Below, piece by piece: positions 1-8,839 of a stretch of 64,000 nucleotides of DNA. The DNA is from Azoarcus sp. Aa7. Its GTDB lineage: Bacteria > Pseudomonadota > Gammaproteobacteria > Burkholderiales > Rhodocyclaceae. The notes beneath the pieces are model-generated. The model was not told the DNA's origin and ran no database searches. It saw only the letters and a list, made by a program, of their open reading frames with translations. Every line of letters begins with the position of its first letter. Within the stretch, counting starts at the first letter, position 1. A program made the translations under genes and the position numbers. The stretch is taken from the NCBI RefSeq assembly GCF_014822185.1, contig NZ_QVLR01000040.1:62001-126000 (forward strand), read 5' to 3'.

Positions 1-131
1 AGCAGGCACTTGTGGGGATGAGCAGTGACAACCAGCGGCGCCCCGTCGGGAACGAGGGCGTCACGATGCCGCGCGGGGATCGCAACGCGACCCTTGGCAT
101 CGAGACTGAGCGCAGCGGCTCCCTGGAACAT
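1..131 (-). CDS. mraZ: Transcriptional regulator MraZ (5' part only)
   Basis: The start codon is at 131 and the gene runs off the left edge, so only about 43 N-terminal residues are visible. They begin [19 protein letters not shown], the usual MraZ start including the DAKGR segment of the AbrB-like DNA-binding fold. A GGGGG-type ribosome-binding site precedes the ATG. MraZ is the first gene of the division and cell-wall (dcw) cluster and binds its own promoter. The matching operator lies just upstream at 171-205. The rest of the gene and the dcw cluster would lie beyond base 1. Confidence 0.95.
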   Translation of the reverse strand, partial: MFQGAAALSLDAKGRVAIPARHRDALVPDGAPLVVTAHPHKCL

Positions 132-170
132 TCCACCCCCTGATTTTGCCCGTCGAGGCGGCATGAATAT

Positions 171-205
171 GCCACCTTGACCCACTTTTCACCACCAGGC
201 CCCAC
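171..205 (-). promoter_or_regulatory. MraZ operator: four GTGGN boxes at 10-bp spacing
   Basis: Read on the minus strand this stretch is GTGGG, five bases, GTGGT, five bases, GTGGG, five bases, GTGGC, a strict 10-bp period (201-205, 191-195, 181-185, 171-175 on the plus strand). Published MraZ operators are TGGGN/GTGGG repeats at this spacing upstream of mraZ. The first box overlaps the -10 hexamer of the predicted mraZ promoter, which fits autorepression. Confidence 0.9.
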
Positions 206-232
206 TTTAGAGTAAAGGGAATGGAGGGTCAA
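204..232 (-). promoter_or_regulatory. Predicted sigma-70 promoter of mraZ/dcw
   Basis: On the minus strand TTGACC (232-227) is followed after exactly 17 bp by TAAAGT (209-204). The spacing is ideal and the -10 runs into the first MraZ box. The stretch between here and rnpB (about 233-427) holds no supported gene. Confidence 0.7.
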
Positions 233-427
233 GCCGCGCCCAAGGAGTTTTCCGTTGCTACACAATGACTTATGAACGAGCAAAGCGCCGCCATAAACCC
301 TGAAAAATCAAGGCAGATAGCGCAACTTCATGAGAAAAACGTAGAGATTCGGGCGCCGGACGGACCCGAAGTGGGGAAGTGTGGGAAAACGCACACGAAA
401 GCGGGGAAAAACAGCTCGGCGGGAGAA

Positions 428-810
428 GGGAAGTTCGCCGATAAGCCGGGTTTTGTCGAGCGGCCGCGACCCATGGGCCGCAGCCGCCGGGCAGTCATTC
501 CTCTGGGGGCCGTGTTGCCACGGCGCTCTAGCAGCCTACCCGGGAGCAGCGCGAGCCACGCCATCGCTCCCCTATTTGGCCTTGCCCCGGATGGGGTTTA
601 CCGTGCCAGTCCTGTTGCCAGTCCTGCGGTGGGCTCTTACCCCACCATTTCACCCTTACCTGTGCCTGCGAACAGGCCATCGGCGGTTTGCTTTCTGTTG
701 CACTTTCCGTCGCCTCACGGCGCCCGGCCGTTAGCCGGCATCCTGCTCTGCGGGGCCCGGACTTTCCTCCACGCACACAAGGTACGCAGCGACTGCCTGG
801 CGAACTTCCC
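428..810 (-). ncRNA. rnpB: RNase P RNA (bacterial type A)
   Basis: Catalytic RNA of ribonuclease P, which matures tRNA 5' ends. The minus strand carries the universal core pieces: GAGGAAAGTCCGGGC near the 5' end, ACAGAAA in the middle, AGGGTGAAA then GGTAAGAGCCCACC, GAGGAATGACTGCC, and ACAAAACCCGGCTTATCG near the 3' end. The ends GGGAAGTTCGCC and GGCGAACTTCCC pair perfectly as helix P1, which sets the boundaries to within a few bases. A TATAAT box sits 8 bp upstream of the 5' end at 818-823. The gene lies between the small lipoprotein gene and mraZ, and its promoter abuts the 3' end of the lipoprotein gene. Confidence 0.96.
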
Positions 811-817
811 GCTACCG

Positions 818-823
818 ATTATA
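818..823 (-). promoter_or_regulatory. -10 box of rnpB
   Basis: A perfect TATAAT on the minus strand, 8 bp upstream of the P1 helix of RNase P RNA. No good -35 hexamer is visible at 16-18 bp. Confidence 0.7.
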
Positions 824-835
824 CGCGACCCGCGT

Positions 836-1255
836 TCACTTGCCCGCGGGGATGAAGGTCGCGATGCCGTCCTTGAAGCGGAAGGAGCCGAGTGCGGGCC
901 CCGGAGCCGAACCCGTGGCGTTATCCCAGTCCTGCACATGACACTTGTCGGTCCCGACAAGGTACCAGCGGCTACCCTGGTGGAGCGCCCACAGGCGGTC
1001 GCCCGCCTCGAACACTTCCATCGGAGTCAGTTCGGTACCGTCCGGATGGATCGGGACGCGCCTCTGGCAGTGCGGCAGACGCGACGCGATGACCGCCTGA
1101 TTGACCGCGCCCTGCCAGAAATAGGGCTTCTCGCGCACCAGGATCAGGGCGTGCTGGCTGCCCTCGATCATGAAGGCGGTCGCGCTGTTCTCGCACGCCG
1201 CAAGCATGGGCAACAGCGCCAGCGCGACAATCGCTTTTGTCCGGACACTCGGCAT
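836..1255 (-). CDS. Small predicted lipoprotein of unknown function
   Basis: 139 aa. The N-terminus MPSVRTKAIVALALLPMLAAC is a lipoprotein signal peptide with Cys21 as the predicted lipidation site, so the mature protein should be membrane-anchored in the periplasm. The remaining 118 residues contain two further Cys (about 63 and 104) and many aromatic residues but no motif I recognise. It starts 12 bp after the pyrC stop on the same strand, so it is probably co-transcribed with pyrC. The function is not known. Confidence 0.8.
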   Translation of the reverse strand: MPSVRTKAIVALALLPMLAACENSATAFMIEGSQHALILVREKPYFWQGAVNQAVIASRLPHCQRRVPIHPDGTELTPMEVFEAGDRLWALHQGSRWYLVGTDKCHVQDWDNATGSAPGPALGSFRFKDGIATFIPAGK

Positions 1256-1267
1256 AGGGACTCCCGA

Positions 1268-2302
1268 TCAGAGCAGACGCCAGGCGATCGTCTCGCCGGC
1301 ACGCAGGGGCACCAGCGGGTCGCCGGCGAGATAGTCGTAGGCGGCCGGAACCTCCCATACGTGCTTCGCCAGCGTGATGCGCCCGGAATTGGGCGGCAGA
1401 CCATAGAACGCCGGACCGTTGAGGCTTGCGAACGCCTCGAGCCTGTCCAGCGCTCCGGCCTGCTCGAAGGCTTCGGCGTACAGCTCGATCCCGGCATGCG
1501 CGGTGTAGCAGCCCGCACAGCCACAGCCTGCCTCTTTCGTCGAGCGCGCGTGCGGCGCCGAGTCGGTGCCGAGGAAGAACTTCGCACTGCCGGAGGTCGC
1601 CGCTTCGACCAGCGCACGCCGGTGGGTCTCGCGCTTTAGCACGGGCAGGCAGTAATGATGCGGCCGAATGCCGCCGGCAAAGATCGCGTTGCGGTTGAGC
1701 AGCAGGTGATGGGCGGTGATCGTTGCGCCGACGTTGTCGCCCGCCGCCTTCACGAACTGGGCGGCATCGGCGGTGGTGATGTGCTCGAACACCACGCGCA
1801 GGCCCGGAAATTTCTGCGTCAGCGGGGCCAGCACACGCTCGATGAACACCTGCTCGCGATCGAAGACGTCGACATCGCCCTGCGTCACTTCACCATGCAC
1901 GCACAGCACCATCCCGACGCGCTCCATCCGCTCCAGCACCGGATAAACCTTCTCGATCGCCGTCACGCCCGCATCGGAATTGGTCGTCGCACCTGCCGGA
2001 TAGAGCTTCGCCGCCACCACCGCGCCGCTCGCACGGGCACGGTCGATTTCGTCCGGCGCCATGTTGTCGGTGAGATACAGGCTCATCAGCGGTTCGAACT
2101 CGATGCCGTCCGGCACCGCCGCGCGGATGCGGTCACGGTATTCGAGGGCCTGCACCGTCGTGGTCACGGGCGGCCGCAGGTTGGGCATGATGAGCGCGCG
2201 GCCGAAGCGCTGCGCGGTGTGCGGCACGACGGCCGCGAGCGCCGCGCCGTCGCGCACGTGCAGATGCCAGTCGTCCGGGCGGATAAGGGAAATTTTTTGC
2301 AT
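1268..2302 (-). CDS. pyrC: Dihydroorotase (class II, PyrC)
   Basis: 344 aa. Catalyses reversible cyclisation of N-carbamoyl-aspartate to dihydroorotate in pyrimidine synthesis, in the cytoplasm. Visible zinc-site elements are WHLHVRD (HxH, about residues 12-18), [14 protein letters not shown] containing the Lys that is carboxylated in the family, CVHGE, FEHI and GTDSAPH. The start at 2302 ([15 protein letters not shown]) is preferred over an upstream in-frame ATG at 2344 because it matches the family N-terminus. It lies between rsmI and the small lipoprotein gene on the same strand. Confidence 0.95.
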   Translation of the reverse strand: MQKISLIRPDDWHLHVRDGAALAAVVPHTAQRFGRALIMPNLRPPVTTTVQALEYRDRIRAAVPDGIEFEPLMSLYLTDNMAPDEIDRARASGAVVAAKLYPAGATTNSDAGVTAIEKVYPVLERMERVGMVLCVHGEVTQGDVDVFDREQVFIERVLAPLTQKFPGLRVVFEHITTADAAQFVKAAGDNVGATITAHHLLLNRNAIFAGGIRPHHYCLPVLKRETHRRALVEAATSGSAKFFLGTDSAPHARSTKEAGCGCAGCYTAHAGIELYAEAFEQAGALDRLEAFASLNGPAFYGLPPNSGRITLAKHVWEVPAAYDYLAGDPLVPLRAGETIAWRLL

Positions 2303-2358
2303 GACGTTCCAGGATCGGGATGCGGGCACTGTTGGTCGCATCAATTATATATGCGCAC

Positions 2359-3225
2359 TCAGCTGCCCTTCAGTTCCAGCGCGCGCGCATACAGCAGCTT
2401 GCGCGACGCGCCGGTGATGTCGGCAGCGAGCCGCGCGGCGGTCTTTACCGGAAGCTCCTCCAGCAGCAGCGCAAGGGCACGTTCGGCATCCGCGCCGAGG
2501 CCTTCGACCGCGGGCGCACCGGCGACGATCAGCACGAACTCCCCGCGACACCGGTTCGCATCGGCCGCCAGCCACGCCGGCGCCTCGCCCAGCGGCATAC
2601 GGGCGATCTGCTCGTAGATCTTCGTGATTTCGCGCGCGATCACGATGTCGCGCGACGGCTCCAGCACCGCAGCAAGGTCCTCGACACATTCGGCGATGCG
2701 GTGCGGCGATTCGTAGAACACCAGCGGCACCGCCTGTGCGCGCAACTCCTCGATCCGGGTACGCCGTGCGGCCTGTCTGGCCGGCAGGAAGCCGACGAAG
2801 CGGAAACCGTCGTCCACAAAACCGGACGCGGACAGTGCCGCAATGGCCGCACACGGGCCGGGCACGGGCACCACCGGAAAGCCCGCCTCGCGCACGCGCG
2901 CAACCGCCCGCGCCCCGGGGTCGGAGATAGCCGGGGTACCGGCGTCGCTGATCAGCGCGACGTGCTGCCCCGCCTCCAGCATCCGGATCACCTGCCCGAC
3001 GGCGGCCTGCTCGTTGTGCTCATGCAACGGAAAGAGCCGGGTACGAATGCCCAGCGCCTCGAGCAGGCGTTGACTGTGGCGCGTATCCTCGGCGGCGATG
3101 GCGCCGACTGCCGTCAGCACGCCCTGCGCACGCATGCTGACGTCCTGAAGATTCCCGAGCGGCGTCGCCACCACATACAATGACGGCGTACTTGAAAGCG
3201 GAGACGGGCTGTTCGACATGGACAT
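2359..3225 (-). CDS. rsmI: 16S rRNA (cytidine1402-2'-O)-methyltransferase RsmI
   Basis: About 288 aa. A SAM-dependent tetrapyrrole-methylase-fold enzyme that 2'-O-methylates C1402 in the ribosomal P site. Signature segments are LYVVATPLGNL, EDTRHSQRLL, ISDAGTPAISDPG, VPVPGP and FYESPHRI. Two ATGs (3225 and 3219) precede the conserved start; neither has a strong ribosome-binding site. The gene is divergent from yraN, as rsmI is from the yra block in E. coli, but here the two coding regions overlap at their 5' ends. The in-frame extension to 3471 is antisense to yraN and is rejected. Confidence 0.93.
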   Translation of the reverse strand: MSMSNSPSPLSSTPSLYVVATPLGNLQDVSMRAQGVLTAVGAIAAEDTRHSQRLLEALGIRTRLFPLHEHNEQAAVGQVIRMLEAGQHVALISDAGTPAISDPGARAVARVREAGFPVVPVPGPCAAIAALSASGFVDDGFRFVGFLPARQAARRTRIEELRAQAVPLVFYESPHRIAECVEDLAAVLEPSRDIVIAREITKIYEQIARMPLGEAPAWLAADANRCRGEFVLIVAGAPAVEGLGADAERALALLLEELPVKTAARLAADITGASRKLLYARALELKGS

Positions 3226-3637
3226 CGGGGATCGCAGCAAAAGGGAAGGCATTGTCCGGCGGCCAGCGCCTCTCACGCAAGCACGCGGCAAAGCAGGCGA
3301 GGAGCTCGCCGAGCGCTTCCTCGCGCGCCGGGGCCTCACCCCACTCGCACGCAACGTGCGCTGCCGCGGTGGAGAAGTCGATCTCGTGTGCCTGGACCGC
3401 GGCACCGTGGTGTTCGTGGAGGTCCGTCTGCGCAGCAATCCGGGCTTCGGCGGCGCGGCGGCGAGCATCACCGCGACGAAGCGCCGGCGCGTCGTGCTTG
3501 CGGCACGCTGGTGGCTCGCGGGCGCGGGCCGGCGCTACGCACAAAGCCCCTGCCGCTTCGACGCGGTACTGATGAGCGCACTCGACGAAGCGGCGGTGGA
3601 ATGGCTGCGCGGCGCGTTCGACGCCGGCTCATGGTAA
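3218..3637 (+). CDS. yraN: YraN family (UPF0102) endonuclease-like protein
   Basis: 139 aa. UPF0102 proteins have a restriction-endonuclease-like fold; their role is unclear. The protein shows the family order GKAGEELAERFL, RNVRCRGGEVDLV and VVFVEVRLR (usually EVKxR). The ATG at 3218 gives an N-terminal extension of about 20 residues before the conserved part, so the true start could be a later non-ATG codon. The ATG shares bases with the start codon region of divergent rsmI. The order rsmI, yraN, gmhA/diaA, BON lipoprotein matches the E. coli yraLNOP order without lpoA. Confidence 0.88.
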   Translation: MDIGDRSKREGIVRRPAPLTQARGKAGEELAERFLARRGLTPLARNVRCRGGEVDLVCLDRGTVVFVEVRLRSNPGFGGAAASITATKRRRVVLAARWWLAGAGRRYAQSPCRFDAVLMSALDEAAVEWLRGAFDAGSW

Positions 3638-3674
3638 GCGTCTGTAAGGAAGCCCGCCGCTGCAGCGCCCGGCA

Positions 3675-3706
3675 CGGCACACTTGCGCGGCACACTTGCG
3701 CGGCAC
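3675..3706 (+). repeat. 13-bp tandem repeat, about 2.5 copies
   Basis: CGGCACACTTGCG occurs twice in tandem (3675-3687, 3688-3700) followed by a partial third copy (CGGCAC). It lies in the yraN-gmhA gap. No function is apparent. Confidence 0.8.
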
Positions 3707-3766
3707 GGGGGCCGCGGCGGGGCCGGCCTCCGCCTCGTGCTAGACTTTTGCCCCCGACAGAAGTGA

Positions 3767-4371
<605 letters not shown>

Positions 4372-4372
<1 letters not shown>

Positions 4373-5004
4373 TGAACAACAAGACCCTTCAAGCCAGCCG
4401 GCGCACATTGCTTCTCGGCCTGGGCGCCGCGGCGACGCTGCCGCTGCTGCAGGGCTGCTTCCCGCTGGTCGCGGGCGGGGTCGGAGCGGGCGCGGCCATG
4501 GTTGCCGACCGCCGCACCTCGGGCGCCTACGTTGAGGACGAAGGCATCGAATGGCGCACCTCGAGCGCGCTGCGCGATCGCCTCGGCGATGCCGTGCATA
4601 TCAACGTGACGTCCTTCAACCGTAACGTGCTGCTCACCGGCGAAGCCCCCAGCGAGGCGCACCGCGCCGAGGCGGAGCGGGTGGCTGGCGGCATCGCCAA
4701 CGTGAAGGGCATCGTCAATGAGATCCAGGTCGCCGGCACCTCATCGCTGACCTCGCGCGGCAACGACTCGCTGATCACGTCGAAGGTCAAGGCGCGCTTC
4801 GTCGATTCGGCGCAGTTCAGCGCCAACCACATCAAGGTCGTGACCGAGGCGGGAACCGTCTTCCTGCTCGGCATCGTGACGCGCCGCGAGGCGGATGCCG
4901 CGACCGAGGTCGCGCGCCGCACGGACGGCGTGCGCAAGGTCGTGAAGGTGTTCGAGTACATCACCGACCAACAGGCCCGCCAGCTCGAAGGCAAGAAGGA
5001 CTGA
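4372..5004 (+). CDS. dolP: BON-domain lipoprotein, DolP/YraP-like
   Basis: 210 aa. N-terminal signal with a twin-Arg-like SRRTLLLGLG followed by a lipobox ending LLQGC (Cys29), then two BON domains (about 65-130 and 143-205; LITSKVKARFVDS opens the second). DolP is an outer-membrane lipoprotein that protects envelope integrity and binds anionic phospholipid in E. coli. The start overlaps the gmhA stop by one base, so translation is probably coupled. Its 3' end is followed by a REP-like inverted repeat pair that may stop transcription from both sides. Confidence 0.88.
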
Positions 5005-5036
5005 GAGGCCGAAGCCGCGGCTAGAGCGACTTCGGA

Positions 5037-5106
5037 GGGAGCGGCTTCAGCCGCGAATGGGCGGTGTCGCCGTTGATGCGGTCGATTCGCGGCTGAAGCC
5101 GCTCCC
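5037..5106. repeat. REP-type inverted pair (BIME), family 1
   Basis: Perfect 22-bp inverted arms at 5037-5058 and 5085-5106, separated by 26 bp. Each arm contains its own hairpin GCGGCT-TC-AGCCGC, and the minus-strand copy has the GTGGGAGCGG head typical of REP elements. It sits between the convergent 3' ends of the BON lipoprotein gene and mpl. A degraded relative is at 17195-17250. Confidence 0.88.
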
Positions 5107-5126
5107 ACAGTTTCTGCCTTGGCTCG

Positions 5127-6497
5127 TCAACCCGCCTGGCGGGAACGCAAAGCGGCGAGCAGCTTGTCGTGCACGCCGCCGAAACCGCCGTTGCTCATGA
5201 CCAGCACGTGATCGCCGGGGCGGGCCTCGGTGACGACGGCCGCAACCAGTTCATCCAGCGAATCGAAGGCACCGGCCCGCCCGCCCAGCGGCGCGAGCGC
5301 TTCGCCCGCATCCCAGCCGAGAGCGTTGGCATAGCAGTAGACGCGATCGGCCAGCGCCAGGCTGTCGGGCAGGCGACTCTTCATCACCCCCAGCTTCATC
5401 GTGTTCGAGCGCGGCTCGAGCACCGCGAGGATGCGCCCCTGCGCTTCGCGTTTGCGCAGCCCTTCCACCGTCAGTGCGATCGCCGTCGGATGGTGGGCAA
5501 AATCGTCATAGACGGTGACCCTGTCTACACGACCGCGCACTTCCATGCGGCGCTTGATCCCCTGGAAACGTGCGAGGCTCGCGATGGCCTGCGCCGGCGT
5601 CACGCCGACATGGCGGGCCGCGGCGATGGCCGCAAGTGCATTGCTGCGATTGTGGCTGCCCGACATCGGCATCGCGATGCGCCCCAGCTCCTCCCCGCGC
5701 AGCCTGAACACGGCCTCGCCCTCGCCCTTGCCTTCCTCCACACCCGGCTCCACCGACCACTGCGCGGCGTCGCCGAACCACTCCAGTTCGGACCAGCAGC
5801 CGCGCGCGAGCACGCGCTTCAGACTCTCTTCGCCGCCATTCGCGACGATGCGGCCGGATCCCGGAATCGTCCGCACGAGGTGATGGAACTGGGTCTCGAT
5901 CGCTGCGAGGTCCGCAAAGATGTCGGCGTGGTCGAATTCGAGGTTATTGAGGATCGCCGTGCGCGGACGGTAATGCACGAACTTCGAACGCTTGTCGCAG
6001 AACGCCGTGTCGTACTCGTCCGCCTCGATGACGAAAAAGGGCGAATCGGTGAGGCGCGCCGACACGCCGAAGTTACCCGGCACGCCGCCGACGAGGAAGC
6101 CGGGATTCAGCCCGGCGTCCTCCAGCATCCACGCGAGCATGGAGGTGGTCGTAGTCTTGCCGTGCGTGCCCGCGACGGCCAACACCCAGCGCCCCTGCAG
6201 GACATGCTCGGCCAGCCATTGCGGCCCGGACACATAGGGGAGGCCGCGCTCGAGGATGGCCTCCAGCAGCGGATTGCCGCGCGAGATGGCATTGCCGACG
6301 ACGAACACGTCGGGCGCAAGGTCGATCTGCGCAGCATCGTAGCCTTCCGTCAGGCCGATGCCCTGCGCTTCGAGCTGGGTGCTCATCGGCGGATAGACGT
6401 TCGCGTCGCAGCCGGTGACGGTGTGCCCTGCCGAACGCGCGAGCAGCGCCACGCCGCCCATGAAGGTGCCGCAGATTCCAAGGATGTGGATGTGCAT
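5127..6497 (-). CDS. mpl: UDP-MurNAc:L-Ala-gamma-D-Glu-mDAP ligase (murein recycling)
   Basis: 456 aa Mur ligase. Mpl re-attaches the recycled tripeptide to UDP-MurNAc in the cytoplasm. Domains in order: N-terminal Rossmann-type start MHIHILGICGTFMGG, ATP-binding AGTHGKTTTTSML (about 109-121), the central EADEYDTAF and LNNLEFDHADIF segments, and the C-terminal domain with DDFAHHPTAI. ICGTFMGG distinguishes Mpl from MurC. The start at 6497 has GGAG 7-8 bp upstream; in-frame sequence up to 6758 is not used because it runs antisense into the next gene. Confidence 0.95.
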   Translation of the reverse strand: MHIHILGICGTFMGGVALLARSAGHTVTGCDANVYPPMSTQLEAQGIGLTEGYDAAQIDLAPDVFVVGNAISRGNPLLEAILERGLPYVSGPQWLAEHVLQGRWVLAVAGTHGKTTTTSMLAWMLEDAGLNPGFLVGGVPGNFGVSARLTDSPFFVIEADEYDTAFCDKRSKFVHYRPRTAILNNLEFDHADIFADLAAIETQFHHLVRTIPGSGRIVANGGEESLKRVLARGCWSELEWFGDAAQWSVEPGVEEGKGEGEAVFRLRGEELGRIAMPMSGSHNRSNALAAIAAARHVGVTPAQAIASLARFQGIKRRMEVRGRVDRVTVYDDFAHHPTAIALTVEGLRKREAQGRILAVLEPRSNTMKLGVMKSRLPDSLALADRVYCYANALGWDAGEALAPLGGRAGAFDSLDELVAAVVTEARPGDHVLVMSNGGFGGVHDKLLAALRSRQAG

Positions 6498-6546
6498 CGA
6501 AACTCCGGGACTGACGGACCGCTGCAATGTGCGTGAAACGGGTCCG

Positions 6547-6569
6547 TGTAGAATGGTGCGCATTCTACA
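6547..6569. promoter_or_regulatory. 9-bp palindrome between divergent genes
   Basis: TGTAGAATG, five bases (GTGCG), CATTCTACA. The arms are perfect. It lies 50 bp upstream of mpl and 26 bp upstream of the rightward gene. TAGAAT in each arm could serve as a -10 box in either direction, so it may be a shared promoter core or an operator. Confidence 0.5.
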
Positions 6570-6594
6570 TCGACCCTCATCCGGACTCGCGACC

Positions 6595-7212
6595 ATGACT
6601 TTCCGCGCGCCCCCCTCCCGCTCCGGAACCCTGAGGCGTGAAATCGCCGCCACGGCGGCCCGCATGATGGCCGAAGACGGCATCAGCGACTTCGGTTTCG
6701 CCAAGCGCAAGGCCGCGCGCCAGCTCGGCGCGTCCGACACGGATTCCCTGCCCAACAACGCCGAGATCGAGGCCGAGTTGCGCGCCTGGCAGGCGCTCTA
6801 CCAGGACGAGGAGCAAGCCGAACGCCTGCTCGAGATGCGGCGCGCCGCCGTCGGCGTGATGCGCCTGCTCGACGACTTCCGCCCCTACCTCACCGGCGGC
6901 GCGCTCGACGGCACCGCAGGTCGCTACACCGAGGTCGATATCGAACTCTTCGCGGAGAGCGCCAAGGAAGTCGAGATTTTCTTCCTCAACCAGGACATCG
7001 CCTACGAACACCGCGAACCGCGCCGCCCCGCGCCGCACGCGCCGGAAGCCATCCTGAGCTTCGATTGGGAGCAGGTTCCGATCCGCCTGTCGATCTATCC
7101 GGCCCACTCCGAGCGCTCCAACCGCCGGCATGCGGAAAGGGCGCGCCTGCCGGCGGTCGAGGCGCTGCTGGCCCCGGGCGGCAGCGAGACCGAACCCGAA
7201 CCCGTACGCTGA
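6595..7212 (+). CDS. Conserved unknown, nucleotidyltransferase-like
   Basis: 205 aa from the ATG at 6595. No confident family name. The middle shows GGALDGTAGRYTEVDIELF (about residues 100-118), which resembles the hGG-x(n)-D-h-[DE] motif of minimal nucleotidyltransferases, followed by a segment (ESAKEVEIFFL) that could be the next beta strand. The N-terminal third is helical and charged. It is followed after 12 bp by a TlpA-like gene and is divergent from mpl. An alternative start at 6553 would add 14 residues. The NTase idea is inference from the motif only. Confidence 0.7.
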   Translation: MTFRAPPSRSGTLRREIAATAARMMAEDGISDFGFAKRKAARQLGASDTDSLPNNAEIEAELRAWQALYQDEEQAERLLEMRRAAVGVMRLLDDFRPYLTGGALDGTAGRYTEVDIELFAESAKEVEIFFLNQDIAYEHREPRRPAPHAPEAILSFDWEQVPIRLSIYPAHSERSNRRHAERARLPAVEALLAPGGSETEPEPVR

Positions 7213-7224
7213 ACCGGTCGCGAC

Positions 7225-7776
7225 ATGAAGCCACTCGTCCGCAACGCCTTGATCCTCGCCGTCGCCGCAGCCGCGGGGCTCGCCGGCTATCTTGCCCAGC
7301 GCGCCGAATCGCCCTCCCGCCCTGCGCCGGCGCAGGTCGCCCGCGCGGCGGGCGCGCCGATACTCGCCCTGAACCTGCCCGACAGCGACGGCCAGCCCCA
7401 GGCGCTCTCGCAGTGGCGCGGCAAGGTGCTGGTGGTCAATTTCTGGGCGACATGGTGCCCGCCCTGTCTGCGCGAGATCCCCGAATTCGCCGCCGTGAGC
7501 CGGCGCTTCGCCGATGCGCCGGTGCAATTCGTCGGCATCGGCATCGACCAGCCCGACAACGTGCGCAGATTCGCCGAGGAAAACAAGGTCCCCTACCCGC
7601 TGCTGAGCGCCCCGCTGCAGACCCTGGCCGTGACGAGCGCGCTCGGAAACACGTCCCAGGCGCTCCCATTCACCGCGATCTTCGACCGGCAGGGCGAACT
7701 GGATTTCGTGAAGCTGGGCACCTTGAACGAAGCGGAACTTGAGGGCAAAATTCGCGCACTCCTCGCTTCGCACTGA
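7225..7776 (+). CDS. TlpA-family thiol:disulfide thioredoxin
   Basis: 183 aa. One N-terminal membrane anchor/signal (about 7-24, AAAAGLAGYLAQ) and a periplasmic thioredoxin domain with WATWCPPC (active-site CxxC about residues 77-80) and a cis-Pro region near QALPFTAIFD. TlpA/ResA proteins reduce periplasmic disulfides, for example in cytochrome c or copper-site assembly. No dedicated cytochrome maturation gene is next to it, so its partner cannot be named. It is 12 bp downstream of the NTase-like gene. Confidence 0.9.
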   Translation: MKPLVRNALILAVAAAAGLAGYLAQRAESPSRPAPAQVARAAGAPILALNLPDSDGQPQALSQWRGKVLVVNFWATWCPPCLREIPEFAAVSRRFADAPVQFVGIGIDQPDNVRRFAEENKVPYPLLSAPLQTLAVTSALGNTSQALPFTAIFDRQGELDFVKLGTLNEAELEGKIRALLASH

Positions 7777-7833
7777 CGTTCCCGACGCGCTTTCACTGGA
7801 CAAAGTGCAGCGATCTGCGGCAAACTTGCCGTC

Positions 7834-8325
7834 ATGACGCGCTCAAAACGCAGCAAAGCCGCCGAAACTCCACCGCCACCGCAGACTCGAATCCTGGTTC
7901 TGCACGGCCCCAACCTGAACCTCCTCGGCACTCGCGAACCCGATGTCTACGGCCGCACCACGCTGGCCGACATCCATTCCGCGATGGATGCGCGTGCCCG
8001 TGCAGACGGGGTCGTCGTCGAGTCCTTCCAGAGCAATCACGAAGGGCAGCTCATCGACCGCATCCAGGCTGCCGTGGTGGAAGCGGTCGACTACATCATC
8101 ATCAACCCGGCCGGTTACAGCCACACGAGCGTCGCCCTGCGCGACGCGCTGGCCGCGGTGGCGATTCCCTACGTGGAAGTACACCTGTCCAACATCCACG
8201 CGCGGGAACCGTTCCGCCATCACTCCTATTTTTCCGATCGCGCCATCGGCGTCATCTGCGGACTGGGCGCATACGGCTACATGGCCGCACTCGAATTCGC
8301 CCTGACGCAACTGCGGAAAAACTAG
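7834..8325 (+). CDS. aroQ: 3-dehydroquinate dehydratase, type II
   Basis: 163 aa. Dehydrates 3-dehydroquinate to 3-dehydroshikimate in the shikimate pathway. Family motifs: [20 protein letters not shown], the SNHEGQLID segment, [18 protein letters not shown] and [18 protein letters not shown]. About 18 residues of charged sequence precede the usual start ([10 protein letters not shown]), so the chain is slightly long; no better internal ATG is present. It heads a probable aroQ-accB-accC run as in many proteobacteria. Confidence 0.95.
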   Translation: MTRSKRSKAAETPPPPQTRILVLHGPNLNLLGTREPDVYGRTTLADIHSAMDARARADGVVVESFQSNHEGQLIDRIQAAVVEAVDYIIINPAGYSHTSVALRDALAAVAIPYVEVHLSNIHAREPFRHHSYFSDRAIGVICGLGAYGYMAALEFALTQLRKN

Positions 8326-8379
8326 ACACAAAACCCCTCTGGCGGCGCCCCGGATGCGCCGCATTGTCCGGAGAACAGC

Positions 8380-8829
8380 ATGGATCTGCGCAAGCTGAAG
8401 AAACTGATCGACCTCGTCCAGGAATCGGGCATTTCCGAACTGGAGGTTACCGAGGGCGAAGAGAAAGTACGCATCGCCAAACACATCGCCGCCCCCACGG
8501 CTCCCGCCTACCTGGCCGCGGCGCCCATGGCCGCTCCAGCTGCGGCCCCCGCGACCAGTGTGGTCGTCGCGCCGGCAGCCGACGCACTACCCGACGGCCA
8601 CGTCGTCAAGTCGCCGATGGTCGGCACCTTCTACCGCGCAAGCGCGCCGGGCGCGAAGCCGCTGGCCGACGTCGGCCAGAGCGTCGCCGTGGGCGACCGC
8701 CTGTGCATCATCGAAGCGATGAAGCTCATGAACGAGATCGAGTCGGAGTTCACCGGCACGATCAAGGCGATCCTGGTCGAGAACGGCCAGCCGGTCGAGT
8801 ACGGCCAGCCGCTGTTCGTCATCGCCTGA
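8380..8829 (+). CDS. accB: Acetyl-CoA carboxylase biotin carboxyl carrier protein
   Basis: 149 aa. Carries biotin for the first step of fatty-acid synthesis. N-terminal [23 protein letters not shown], a central Ala/Pro-rich linker (about 38-70) and a C-terminal biotinyl domain with EAMKLMNEI, where the Lys is biotinylated. A strong GGAG precedes the ATG. accC follows after 10 bp, so the two are co-transcribed. Confidence 0.97.
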   Translation: MDLRKLKKLIDLVQESGISELEVTEGEEKVRIAKHIAAPTAPAYLAAAPMAAPAAAPATSVVVAPAADALPDGHVVKSPMVGTFYRASAPGAKPLADVGQSVAVGDRLCIIEAMKLMNEIESEFTGTIKAILVENGQPVEYGQPLFVIA

Positions 8830-8839
8830 TCGGCACGCC

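Noticed and set aside
272-1639. Open frame of 455 codons on the plus strand
   Set aside because: It runs antisense through RNase P RNA, the lipoprotein gene and pyrC; sequence is Arg/Pro-rich shadow coding with no family features.
5169-6536. Plus-strand frame of 455 codons
   Set aside because: Exact antisense shadow of mpl; composition is His/Arg-rich as expected for such shadows.
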